In this document: positions 40,768 through 51,177 of the stretch, in pieces
Position numbering within the stretch: position 1 is the first letter of the stretch
Layout of the letters: each line of letters begins with the position of its first letter
Assembly (NCBI GenBank): GCA_030704615.1
Contig: CM060731.1
Location: forward strand, 74,008,756 to 74,072,755
Length of the DNA stretch: 64,000 bases
Direction: 5' to 3'
From: Takakia lepidozioides
Taxonomy: Eukaryota; Streptophyta; Takakiopsida; Takakiales; Takakiaceae
Translations under genes and position numbers: made by a program
Notes under the pieces: generated by a model
The model's input: only the letters and a program-made list of their open reading frames with translations
What the model was told of the DNA's origin: nothing
Databases searched by the model: none

Positions 40768-41175
40768 CTACGAAGTGATTCTGTCGGTCATTGCCATCTT
40801 TAGCGTCTCCATCTCTTTGATCCCCTCCCCAAGCTCTTTGATTGCACTTGCATTAATGGCAGTAGAACCTCCAAACAAACGTCGTTTCTTTGAATTTGGA
40901 CGACTTTGCACACCTGACAACTTGCAAGCTGCCGTCCTATGAGTGATAGATGCAACGGAAGGATTGCCGAGTGTGGTGCCTGTCGTCACATCTAGTGTTG
41001 TTCCAGAAGCAGTGTCTCCATCAAATACATGAGCATGTCATAGAGGACTGAATTGTATATCAAATTGTGTATCTGACACGAATGCAACATCATCATCATC
41101 ATCAATGGTTTGGGGAGGATTGTTGCGCACTTCCTGCTCAATACCTCCAGGAATCCCATTGTCAAGGACGAGAAC
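40768..41175 (-). pseudogene. Possible second ORF of a Harbinger element, interrupted
   Basis: On the minus strand a frame with an acidic stretch (DNGIPGGIEQEVRNN, then TIDDDDDVAFVSD) is interrupted by one TGA and continues through GTTLGNPSVA to SKKRRLFGG and IKEMETLKMAM. An acidic segment, a basic cluster and a short helical end resemble the C-terminal half of the Myb/trihelix-like protein that accompanies Harbinger transposase. The opposite orientation to the transposase remnant 0.7 kb away also fits. No Myb domain is visible, so the assignment is tentative. Confidence 0.4.
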
Positions 41176-41219
41176 ATGATTGAACACAAACAAGAGATCA
41201 GACTAGAGGTACAAGATTA

Positions 41220-41918
41220 GACAAAAAGTCAAGGTCGGCGTGGTCGAATGCATGGTGGGTAAACATAAATCAACATGTTATTTATAACAATGGACAAGAG
41301 TACAAGATACTGGAACTCGACTCGAATACTGGAATGCTGGAAACTGGACTAGAGTACTGGGAGCTGGACTGGAGTACTGGGACTGGGAACAAGAGTAGCT
41401 TGAACTTGTATTGGCGAGACTGAAAAATGTCCAGTCTCGCCTCCTATATATACTGGCTACTAAGAAGTTCCCTTAGAAGCTTCCCCTATAGAGGTTTCTT
41501 GATGGAGAAGCTTCCTTAAACAAAAGAAGTATCTTGATGGAGAAGTTTCCTCCAAATGAAGTTTCCTGAGCAGTTTCCCAAGTTACTCTTGGTAATTTGG
41601 TAAACTTCCGGTAACTTGGTAACTAATGATAAATCATGGTAGATCATGGTAAATCACGATAAGTCATGATAACTTCCGGTAACATGGTAACTTGGTAATT
41701 TCTGATATTTACTCATGATAAGTTCTTCTGGGCTATGTCCGTGACTAACCCCCTCCTCTAGTGTCGAGTTCCTCGAGGAGCGGTAAAATCTTGGACTTGT
41801 TTAGAGTTGGAGAAAATCCAAAATCCGACGAATGGTACTTGCCAAATATTCGGCTCTTCGTTCTTAACTCAAATGATTTATAGGTCCCTACAACCATCAA
41901 TAGTGTCCAACACCTTGA
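41220..41918. repeat. Simple and short tandem repeats, possibly part of an LTR
   Basis: 41310-41400 repeats GGAACT/GGACT(A/G)GAGTACTGG units. 41575-41705 repeats GGTAACTTGGTAA and ATCATGGTAA units. The motif CCTATATATAC at about 41441 could be a TATA box. It lies next to gypsy coding debris but no matching second LTR was found. Confidence 0.4.
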
Positions 41919-42197
41919 ACATGTCACTGACTGGAAACAAGTTCGGGGAAGTTTTCTGCCTAACTTCATTTTCATCATACAATCTCATGGCAACAGACAT
42001 AGCTTTGGACACTACAGCCTTTAAGTCAGATTTATCCAGCAGGGTCAAGACTTGCGGATCCAGGTCCAGGTCCAGGTCCTTGAGAATCTCTTATACTATC
42101 TTCTGCCAGGACTTAGCCTGTTTGACAGGGCGGTCTTGTTTCCAAGATATAGAGTCGATTAACTTAGGATATCTGGTGTTGAACATATGTCGCAGTA
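41919..42197 (-). mobile_element. LINE family A internal fragment, antisense
   Basis: The reverse complement matches the stretch between the sequence encoding [14 protein letters not shown] and VSDM in the LINE. Neither the natural 3' end nor a target-site duplication is present. It contains small changes including an extra CAGGTC unit. It was probably captured by rearrangement rather than inserted directly. Confidence 0.8.
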
Positions 42198-42639
42198 AGT
42201 TGAGCATTCTGATTTTCGAAGCTGCCTTCAAATATGATTTCGTTGCCCTCTGGGTCTGAAGCCTCAAGTTCCAATAGAATTATCAGACTTCGAGTAGGCT
42301 CCACTTGCCGTCGTACGGGGTCCAGACGAGGAAGTACGAGTCGTATTGGTGGCCCATCGTCTCGAGAACGTCGGCGTGATATTGAACGTCGTGAGAGTCG
42401 GAATGGCTGATCTGGTAGTTGGGTAAGCGACAACTCCAATGTATTTGGTTCATGTGACTCCATGCTGCCAATACAAGATGCAATAGTGCTAGAAGTGTAG
42501 CTATATATACTGATGTGTGGTGCTCATCTCTCCTTAGCGTGTATCAGGTACATTGAATGTGGAGTCTTCACCTTGAAACTAACTTGGCTGACATCATCGT
42601 TGTGACGTCTTATTGACGTGTAGCTCGAGGCTTAGCTGG

Positions 42640-43470
42640 ATATCGTTGATGAAACTCTTGGATTTTGTCAGATGCTTGGCGAGGTTGGATGAAGGTTCTC
42701 ACATTCGTTTGCTGATGTCATAGTCTTTCCAATGTACGAAATACTCAAGACGTTTATACTTGATGCGAACGTCTATGACTTCGTCGACTTCATACTCAAT
42801 TTTCTGATTGACTTCGATTGGTGGAGGTGGTACGGATACTCTCCCTGAAATATTCAATGGATGATACAACTCCAATAATGAAACATGAAAAACTGAATGG
42901 ATGTGCATACTTCGTGGGAGTTCAAGCCGAAAATTGACCGGATTTATTTGTTGAATAATTTTGAATGGTCTCAGGCGTTGATAATCCAACTTCCTTGATG
43001 GACACGAGGTTTGTATGTCCCGTCGAAGAAGCCACACACGATCTCCAACCTTGAACTGGGGTTGGAGTTGGCGATGTTGATCTGCATACTCCTTGTATTG
43101 TTTTTGAGCTTCTGCGAGGTGGAATATAAGCTCCTTGTAAATCGTAGCAAGATGAGTAGCAAGGTTTTCTGCAGCAAGGCTTCCAACAGTCTTCATGTGG
43201 AAATGATTTGCTCGAGGATGATGACCATAATTGGAGAAAAATGAAGTTTGTTTGGTCGAAGAATGTATAGAGTTGTTGTAGGCAAACTCAGCCAATGACA
43301 GAAGGTCCGTCCAATTATCTTGGTGATAATTTATCGTACAACAAAGATATTGTTCCAAAATCTGGTTTACACGTTCGGTTTGACCATCAGTCTGTGGATG
43401 ATTAGCTGTAGAGAGGTTGATCTTAGTATCCAATATGTAAAATAATCCCCTCCAAAAATTTGATATACTC
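42640..43470 (-). pseudogene. Ty3/gypsy integrase C-terminus with chromodomain-like end, broken
   Basis: On the minus strand the frame encodes the end of a retrotransposon integrase: SNFWRGLFYILDTKINLS, HPQTDGQTERVNQILEQYL, LAEFAYNNSIHSST, then the C-terminal FKVGDRVWLLRRDI and IHSVFHVSLLELYH, and a chromodomain-like segment EYEVDEVIDVRIKYKRLEYF. Where a Trp is expected in the next motif there is TGA, and a frameshift separates the typical end IQEFHQRYPAKPR. Upstream catalytic domains are missing. It is a 3' fragment of a dead LTR retrotransposon. Confidence 0.88.
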
Positions 43471-43872
43471 TAGACCCTTGGGAATCATTAGGGAAAGAAT
43501 AGGGCCTCCTAAGGGCCTCCTCTCTTTAGGAGAAAGTAACCATTCGTTCAACTTGAAAAAAACCTGAACGGTCAAGATCGATTTGATCTAACGGCTGTTA
43601 GCTTAAATTAAAAAATTTGCCCGATTTAGCAATCATTGCGGTCCTAATCAGCGCTCCACGCGGATCGCCGCCCTCCCTATGCAATTTAGGTGCATCGCTC
43701 CCGCGCTCCAGCTCAATCGAGCTCCCGCTCAATCGTTCATCCCGTCTTGGATGGAGCGCTCCCACGCTCCCGCTCAATCGCTCGTTCCCCCCAATCTTGG
43801 ATCTATCAGTTTGAGCTCACGAAGAGCGTAGGTACGATGTCGAACACATTTTGAGCTCATGAAAGAGCTGCA
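43471..43872. repeat. Spacer with CGCTC-rich short repeats
   Basis: 43690-43800 repeats GCTCCCGCTCAATCG-like units. 43812-43890 contains an imperfect 39-bp duplication starting GAGCTCA(C/T)GAA. No gene recognised. Confidence 0.45.
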
Positions 43873-43873
43873 G

Positions 43874-45310
43874 GTACAGTGTTGACCAGAGCACCAAGAA
43901 TGAGATAACCAGGGATGCCATCCTGATGAACCAGGGAAAGTGTGATATTTGTAATGCAGATCCTATGGTGAAGTTCATGCGAAAGACTCTTGAGAAGGCA
44001 GGCTGTCCAATAGCAGATCAATTCTTCAAATCTGAAGTATGTCATATGCAAGTTGGTGGTGGCTTCAAGCGGGATGATGGGGTCAGGTCTTTTCTGTACT
44101 CTCTCTCTCCCTCTATTTGTGGCATCCATAGCCACCATTGTCTTCGTCCCTGATGACTCTCCTACTTTGGTGATTGCACAGAACTTCGTTGTTGCCCTAC
44201 TGCTTGCTGGAGCTGGAGGCTTGTTTATAGGATCAATTTTGCTTAGTGGATTGCAAGAAGAATAAAGGAATTCGCGATTCTCTTGATTCCACTGTGCCTG
44301 CATATTGTTGCAAGTTATTCCAGCTGCCATTTGTCTTTCCAATGACGTCACTTGTCTGATGAAGTCTTTCTCGACTAAAGCATTTCGTGGATAGTTTCAT
44401 TGACTTCAACACTTCTTTAGCCATTCACAACGAGCAGATTGTGTGTGTCTATTATCCTGACTGCCAAAAGATGTGGTCGAATGCAGTCGATGAATAACTG
44501 GTTGTAGCAACATTCCTCCCTTAAGCTCCCTACGAGATGAAGTCATATGTGCAGGGGTAAATTAAGTGCAAGGTGCGGTATATTGATGGGTTTTCTACTT
44601 TGTAGGTACTGATCTGCAGCAACCATTTGATGATGCAGGATGAAGTGGACGTGGCTATGACCCATGAGTTGTTGCATGCTTACGACCATTGCCGTGCTGC
44701 AAACTTAGATTGGACCAATTGTGAGCACCATGCTTACAATGAGGTGTGCCTCTTTTGCCCAGGCTTTGCTAGCTTTTGTGAAGACAGGTCAAAGACGAAT
44801 CAATCATGCTTCTTAAGGGGTTCATCTAATTGATGTGTAAGAAAAAGTGTGGGAATGTTATCTAGAAGTCGCCACTTTCTCAATAGTAGATATGGACGTA
44901 TATCTCTGGTCAATGGTTTGCACTTATTACAGTGTAACACCGATTGTGATGTCTATTAGGAACATGCTTGAATGGATAGTTTTCAAGAAAGGTCATGGTA
45001 CTCATTGTGGTTTACTTTTTTTGTTAGGTTTGCTGGAGAGGTGGCATTGAGTGTGAGTGACATGTTGGTTGTTGAATCTGTTTAGGCTTTTGCAGCTTGC
45101 AGAAGGTTTCTCCGTCTGTTATGTTGCTACCTTAGTCTTAGTGTACAGCCATCAGTTATGACCATTCCAGTGCTGCTCAGGGTAGTTGCTTGATGTAGCT
45201 TGAGGCCAAATTGCCTAATATGCAGAGAGTTTTTGACAGACATTGAACAAGAAACATGATATGTGTAGAGATTTTTGGGGTATGGCAGATACGGGCAGCT
45301 AACTTGAGTG
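43874..45310 (+). pseudogene. ATP23: ATP23-like mitochondrial metalloprotease gene, truncated
   Basis: ATP23 is an inner-membrane-associated zinc protease that matures ATP synthase subunit 6 in fungi. Exons recognised: about 43874-44081 (DPMVKFMRKTLEKAGCPIAD), 44606-44743 (LICSNHLMMQDEVDVAMTHE, with the zinc site HELLH, then DWTNCEHHA) and the first 22 bases of a third, 45289-45310 (IRAANLS). The conserved remainder (in relatives a Gly-Asp-Cys-His segment and about 70 more residues) is not found: after 45310 the sequence is unrelated and there is no splice donor. Everything up to the break is intact and phase-consistent, so truncation may be recent, or the rest lies beyond a large insertion. 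No clear start codon exon was found upstream. Confidence 0.75.
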
Positions 45311-45731
45311 ACAATGAGTCTGACCAGCGCTTGTATTTGGTGCCAAGCCAAACTCGGGATCATTCTACCCTCGACCTGAAGTTGATCAAAGACCTGAGAC
45401 TGGTGACCAGTCCTTCTGTGTTTGCCTTCGATGGTGTTGCACCCGAGACGATCAACTGCCTACTTGTAAGCTGACAGTCTCTGCCCCGATTCTCAGAAAC
45501 GCATAAGCTGAAGATGACAGGACTGGCAACCAATTGATTTCCTGTTGGTTCAAGAGTTGGACAACCAAAACACTAATGTAATATATGTATGTACAAATTT
45601 TCTCGGTGCAGTCACATGTGCCATTTGGAGATTTACGGTTGCTTATATACCACCACCAAAGTTTGTTCAAAAAATCTTCCTTCGCACATTATATACTAGT
45701 TGTAGATGATAACGTCAAACTCACGGATACC
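45311..45731. other. Unassigned sequence after the ATP23 break
   Basis: 45311-45475 is open and continuous with the broken exon (reads NESDQRLYLVPSQTRD) but matches nothing I know. It may be leader sequence of the element whose ORF follows. Confidence 0.35.
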
Positions 45732-46826
45732 ATGGCGCAACCACAGTCTGAGGTTTGGGGGGATGCTGCTTTCAACCCACCTAGGACTCCTGCTGCACGG
45801 GAGTACAATCGGGCTATGATTATGCCCTTCAACCAAATTCCCATTGTGATGGATTTGGCTTGGAAGGAATTCAGTCCTCCACAGTCTTTGGCACATTATT
45901 ACCAAATCATGCGCATTTGGTTGTCAGTGGCAACTCGGACTTAGATTCTTCCGAACAATCGACCCATTGAGGATCATCATTTTGCAAGGTACTGGTCTGA
46001 GGCAGGCACCATGCTGAAGGAATTAATTGTCTTCCAGGTTGTTCATGGGTACATCTACACCAAGACCAAGGAGGTATCTAGTATTGTCATGGGTTGTGGA
46101 TTGTACTATGCTGCTTGTTTCCTTGCACGTTATCACATTGAGCAGCAGAAAATGCAGTCAAGATTTCTGAGTTATTCCAGTGGAGATCATTGGGTCTTAC
46201 CTTCAGTTCCACCTCATATGTATCTATATGATGCAAAACTCATGATGCAGAAGGATTCCCAGCTTCGTTCATGGTTTAATTTGGCTTGGAACAGCTTGGC
46301 CAAAGAAAAATTGGGCCCTGATGATATTTTTTATAAGGGACATGAAGCCTGGAAATACTTACACTATTCCAAAGTCATTGACACACCCCTCACCTATACG
46401 GCCAAGGAGTTCACAAACTTCACTCATTTTGCTTGTAAGCGATTAAAACAAGTAGTCCAGTTCAAGCTTCCAGACATGGTGGGCCAACACTGCATGCCAT
46501 GCAGGATTCTTGAGGAACCACTTAAGGTTCGGCCGCCGAAACACCTCAGGGGGGGAGATGATTCTGATACTACTAGTTCTACAGATGAACCTTTTGACAT
46601 GGCGGAGGACTATGCACTCCAGATAGCAGAGAAGAAACGACGGGGATCTCCTATGCCTGAGAGGTTACATCGTTATCAAGAACAGGAGGATCAGACATTT
46701 CCATTTGGTGCTCAATCGCCTCCATCAACCAGTGACAGGGCTCGAGCTCGCACACAGAGCCCTTCAAGAGACTCTCACCGACAAAAGGGTGTGCGCTCAC
46801 AAAGGGTTGTTGTTCCTAAAGTGTAA
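45732..46826 (+). CDS. Unidentified transposon-like ORF with one in-frame TAG
   Basis: From ATG at 45732 the frame is open for 365 codons apart from a single TAG at 45942-45944. The N-part reads MAQPQSEVWGDAAFNPPRTP; the middle is rich in aromatic residues (FYKGHEAWKYLHYS); a short Cys pair C-X2-C occurs in GQHCMPCRIL. The C-terminal 80 residues are charged and disordered (SDTTSSTDEP, then RDSHRQKGVRSQR). I recognise no domain. A purine tract (46848-46863) and LTR-like DNA follow within 40 bases, so it could be a gag-like or env-position ORF of an LTR element. It may be a pseudogene or use stop read-through. Confidence 0.45.
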
Positions 46827-46847
46827 ACCGTGAGGACACGACTTTTT

Positions 46848-47560
46848 GAGGGGGGGAGGGGTAATGTTAGAGGGTTGTCTGGGACTTAGACATTTTTATG
46901 GGTTTTGTGGGGTACCCTTAATTTTTGGGCAGACTTACAGATGGTAGACTTAGACCAACAGAGGCCTTAGGGGTGACAGGCGCAGGCTTTAGGAGGGGGG
47001 GGGGGGGGTAGACAGGCTTATACAGCCAGTCACAGCCCGTCATAGTCTATCACAGCTCGACACAGCTTCACACAGTTTCACACAACCAATCACAGCCCGT
47101 CACAATCTATCACAACCAGTCACAGCTTGGCACAGTCACAGCCCGACACAGTTTGGCACAGCCCGTCACAACGTACATAGGGAACGGTTATCATTGGCAG
47201 GGAACAACTGTGTGGGAACGACATCTGCAAGGGGAACGTGTTACTTCTTGGGGTGACAGTTAGTTAGTTAGGTGGTTAGAACAGCTTGCATGTAGATGAG
47301 GCAGAGCAGCAACGGGGGGAGAGATCACTTCTTGGAGAGCGACTTGGTCAGGGGAAGAGGAGGTAAAGCGGAGAGCGGAAACAGAACCAGGGATAGAGGA
47401 AACGGTGAAGATGGGAAGATGACTTGATCGATGCTTAATTCATGCAAGCTGCAGAATCATACAGTAGGGCAGATTAGGGACACCATGGCATTGGCCTGAT
47501 ACCTGATAAATCTTAATCTGATACTTATTCGATACAATCACACTGTGTAGAGATACATGA
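46848..47560 (+). repeat. Polypurine tract and LTR-like region
   Basis: GGGGGGGAGGGG just after the ORF stop, then TAATGTTAGAGGG: the order expected at the junction of an internal region with a 3' LTR beginning TGTTAG. 46995-47008 is a 14-G run. 47030-47172 is made of about a dozen degenerate 10-11-bp units of the form (A/T)CACAGCCCGTC. I could not find the opposite LTR in the window, so the assignment rests on one end only. Confidence 0.4.
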
Positions 47561-47859
47561 GTGAAGCTGTGGAATGAATGGATGAGTGAATGGAACCTGG
47601 TAGTTACTGAAGCAATCTGATGCTTCAGTATACATAGTAAGGTAATTTGCTAATATGAAGGCAAGAAGAAATACAAATAGGAAGCACAACCATGATTCAC
47701 TAGCTGTAGGTCATGACTGATTGTTCTGAGCGGGCTGAGTGCTTAGAGATATCCAACTCTTTTATCTTGGAGTTTCCACCTCGGATAGCGAAGGGATGGG
47801 TGAGTAAAAGCCGCTCGACAGTTCTCTAAAAATAAAAAAAATAAAAAAATGATCAGATA

Positions 47860-49130
47860 TGGGATTGCACTTGGACTTAGATGACATTGGACACTTGGGC
47901 CTGTACACGGGAGATGCACTTGGATACTTGAATAGAGGATTGCACTTGGGCTTAGATTTCAATTCTTTATACATGGGCCTTGACATATGAGACGTTACTT
48001 GAATACATAGGGGATTGCATTTGGACTTAAATTTCATTCTTAAGCCATGGGCCAATGGCACAGGCTACCCTAGGCCTATATCTCCCAAAGAGGAGGGTCT
48101 CTAGATACATAGGGGATTGCACTTGGACTTAGATGACACTGGACACTTGGGCCAACGGCACAGACTACCCTAGAGGTTGCATTTGGGCCTCGACATAGAA
48201 GACGCACTTTGATACATAGGGGATTGCACTTGGACTTAGATGACACTGGACACTTGGGCCAACGCGCAGGCTACCCTATCAATATATGAAGCAAGACGTT
48301 TGTTTTGTTTTGTAGCATCGTTGAGATCTTGCAAACCGCAGGGGCAATGCGTGTGCTTGATGCTGTTGGAAAGCCCTCGATGAGGAGGGGTGCACCTGCT
48401 TGGTCTCATGATTTTTGGACAAGCGGTGAGGGAGATGTGGAATTCCAAATACTTTTGGTCGCTGGAAATTCACAAAAAATAGCAAAAATGGCGAAGTGGG
48501 TATTCTGGGACAATGGTTGGAGCCTCGACGGGAGAGATATCAAGGGAAAGGTCTCCTGTTCAAATCTGGTCGTAAGCTCTCTGCAAAAAAACTTACTTAG
48601 ATGACGTTGGGCCGTTGGAAATTTGGGAAAAATAGCAAAGTGGGCATTCATGGGAGAATGGTTGGAGACTTGACGGGAGAGACAACAAGGGAGAGGTCAT
48701 ATGCTATGTGGGAAAAAAAAAATAGATATGGCTAAATCAATAGACTTAGATGACTTAGATGACAGTGGACACTTGGGCCAACGGCACATGCTACCCTAGA
48801 GGTCGCACTTGGGCCTCACTTAGGAGGCGCACTAGCTGGATACATATGAGATCTTGCACTTGGGCTTAGATGACACTGGGAATTTGGGCCAACGGCACAA
48901 GCTACCCTAGAGGTCGCATTTGAGGCTTGACACAGGAGACACACTTGGATATATATAGGGGATAACACTTGGAGATATTAAGGGAAAGGTCTCCGGTTCA
49001 AATCTGGTCGATGGCTCTATGGAAAAAAATGATTGGATATGGCTTGCTTCATATATTGATGCACTTGAACTTAGATGAATTGGACACTTGGGCCAACGGC
49101 ACAGGCTACCCTAGTGGCCCCTGTAAAGAG
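47860..49130 (+). repeat. Degenerate tandem array with GGGGATTGCACTTGGACTTAGATGACA units
   Basis: Units containing TTGCACTTGGACTTAGATGA, ACACTTGGGCCAACGGCACA and GGCTACCCTAGAGGT recur irregularly; two clear starts at 48112 and 48220 give a 108-base spacing. Further partial units occur near 47868, 47936, 48011, 48772, 48860 and 49065. A dimeric SINE (48296-48760) interrupts the array. No coding capacity. Confidence 0.7.
48296..48760 (+). mobile_element. Dimeric tRNA-like SINE, copy 2
   Basis: Same parts and order as the minus-strand copy at 26277-26731: TTGTTTTGTTTTG, GTTGGAAAGCCCTCGATGAGG, GATTTTTGGACAAG, then monomer 1 (CAATGGTTGGAGCCTCGACGG and B box GTTCAAATCTGG at 48558-48569), the linker TTACTTAGATGACGTTGGGC, and monomer 2, whose B box is damaged. 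An extra monomer fragment with GGTTCAAATCTGG lies at 48963-49050. Confidence 0.65.
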
Positions 49131-49375
49131 CACAAGAAACATACCGCCTACTACCATAAATGTATCAATTTTAGATTAGAACAAACTGCAAACTGCAAAA
49201 GGATGTGGCAATGCATATAACAAACATATCCGAAATATACAAAAATGACAAGCATACATACCTTTCTGTGGTTTCCAGAATTCTTCCAATGTACTTAAGC
49301 CTAATCTCTTTGTATGACGGTTTCCTAAGGGTAACCCGAATTTGGTGAAAAGATTTAACCGCCGGCGCCTGGTCA

Positions 49376-49397
49376 GGGTATTATTATTATTATTATT
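49376..49397 (+). repeat. (TAT)n microsatellite
   Basis: A run of ATT/TTA triplets. Confidence 0.9.
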
Positions 49398-49464
49398 GAC
49401 TTTATTGAGATTTGAAAAATTGTTGGGATGCTGGCAACTTGATATTTTCAAAACAATAACTATT

Positions 49465-49705
49465 ACCAACAGTTAGTAGCTCAGTTGGTTAGCGCACTGA
49501 GTGCCACCCAGATGATTCTGGGATCAAATCCTGCTACTTGACGGGTGTGGTATGCTCTTCTCCCACTTCCCTTTGGCAATGTCCCATCAGAAAGCCTCAC
49601 GACGAGGTTACTGTGAAAGAGGTTATTTTTTCCTCTCACTATCAAGGGGCGTGATTTGTGAGCTGTAGCTCCCAGGTGTTTCCCTTAAGAATATAAATAA
49701 TAAAA
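49465..49705 (+). mobile_element. tRNA-derived SINE, copy 2, with target-site duplication
   Basis: Same element as 20469-20731. A box TAGCTCAGTTGG at 49477-49488, B box GGATCAAATCC at 49521-49531, conserved body to GTGTTTCCCTTAAG, AT-rich tail. The 10-bp direct repeat AATAACTATT at 49455-49464 and 49706-49715 is a likely target-site duplication, which fixes the ends of the element. Confidence 0.88.
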
Positions 49706-49715
49706 AATAACTATT

Positions 49716-50679
49716 TTGTCATAAAAGTCACATTGAACACATCATTGGGCACCTCTGGTAGTAAATATGTCGTATTGTCGTATAGTCATATGGCGCACAT
49801 TAGAAAAGGCCCGGGAGTTTAATGCGACCCCTTCGGTCCTGCGTGCGTGGCACCCCCCGCCACCCCAGCCGCACCCCCTTCGCCGGCTCCTGCGCGGCTC
49901 GCGGTCGCTGCGCCCCGGCGCCCCCTCACCCCCGCGCCAGCCCACCCCTCATCCCCCCCCCCCTGCCACCCCCATCCCCCTGCCCGCCCGCCCGCCGGCC
50001 GTCACCACACCACATGAACTCTGTGGCACATGACACCTGTCATCACAACCCAACATCGCGCGCGGGACACATCGCATGACGAAAGATGGATGGGATGCAA
50101 CATGATCCATGTGCTGCAATCACCCATGATGATGGACGGCTTGACATGACAGGATGTGACACATACTCATATATGGCCGTAGGGAGATCGCGATGATCAT
50201 GCTTTCATGCTTTTCGCATCCAGTTCGCACGCACATGGTGGACCTGTCGATTCGAATGCGGCCCTTCAACTGTCACTCCCCACGTCGATGCTTGATTGAT
50301 TTAATTCATGGCAGCCACATGACAGGTTTTCCAAGCTACCTGGCGTTTGCATGGCCCGAAATGTATGATCCCGGCGGAAGCGGTGTTACAAGCACTTCAT
50401 TGAGGAGTATGCATCGCGGCTGTTATAAACTGTTGATTGAGTTGTGGCGGTGAAGCGATTACTCATTTGACTTGAGTATAGGGTTTCTTTTTGGAGAATT
50501 TGGAAGTCATTCGTGTGATTTTCAGCTATTTTCTTCCTCTTGCTTGCCATTTCTGTCTGTTGCAGTCCATTTGCATGCTTCATGTTTTAGTTTGAGTTCT
50601 TGCTTTCACATTCCAGCAACCTCTGCTCGGCTGGAGGATTCTTCAGGAGGAGGGTAGTGGATTTGGAGTGGGCGCCGAT
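49716..50679. other. Spacer with a C-rich island
   Basis: 49845-50000 is extremely C-rich (runs like CCCCCGCCACCCC) and only makes low-complexity Pro-rich frames. No other feature recognised; 50470-50670 probably holds the leader of the next ORF. Confidence 0.5.
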
Positions 50680-51177
50680 ATGGTGAAACAATCCTCCATG
50701 CGCGAAGCGCGTCGGACATACAATGAAACGTACGACTCTGATGAGTGGGAAAATTTCATATGTGAGGCTCACTCAGAGGCAAGGGTTGAGCAGCCCGGTG
50801 ATGATAATAGGAAGCCATTCAAGTGTATCCACTGTCTTAAGCAATATAAAGATAAGAAGAAACTTAACATTCACAGGATAAATGGCTGTGATGCTGCTGT
50901 GGGAAAGGGTGGGCCTAAACTGAAAATGTACCCTGTTTTTAAAAAGGGGAAGAGGCACATCATGGAGGCTGTTCTTAGTAAGCACGGGATGAAGCCTCAT
51001 TCCTGCAAGTTGATGAAGACGAGGGTAGAACGCGAGGAGACGACGGCAGAAGAGACTACACGAGAACCTAAGCGCAGGAAGCACATGAGTCTTCGGAAAG
51101 AGCCGGGAGTGGACCTTGATGATGATGATGACGATGACGATTTCCAGTTGTTGGACGCACCACCTGCGCTGCCATAG
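50680..51177 (+). CDS. Small protein with one C2HC zinc finger and acidic tail
   Basis: 165 residues from the ATG at 50680. A single finger, FKCIHCLKQYKDKKKLNIHR then INGC, has spacing C-X2-C-X12-H-X4-C, so the last ligand is Cys instead of His. Basic clusters follow (KKGKRHIMEA, EPKRRKHMSLRK), then a run of eight Asp and the end FQLLDAPPALP. A nuclear role is plausible from the composition. It could be a complete small gene, the last exon of a larger one, or a transposon-linked protein; I recognise no family. Confidence 0.5.
   Translation: MVKQSSMREARRTYNETYDSDEWENFICEAHSEARVEQPGDDNRKPFKCIHCLKQYKDKKKLNIHRINGCDAAVGKGGPKLKMYPVFKKGKRHIMEAVLSKHGMKPHSCKLMKTRVEREETTAEETTREPKRRKHMSLRKEPGVDLDDDDDDDDFQLLDAPPALP

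Noticed and set aside
44508-44548. Short match to LINE family A (CTTAAGCTCCCTACGAGATGAA) in the ATP23 intron
   Set aside because: About 35 bases only, with no element end or duplication; too short to call an insertion.
49767-50079. Pro-rich ORFs
   Set aside because: Artefact of the C-rich island; translation is homopolymer-like in two frames.
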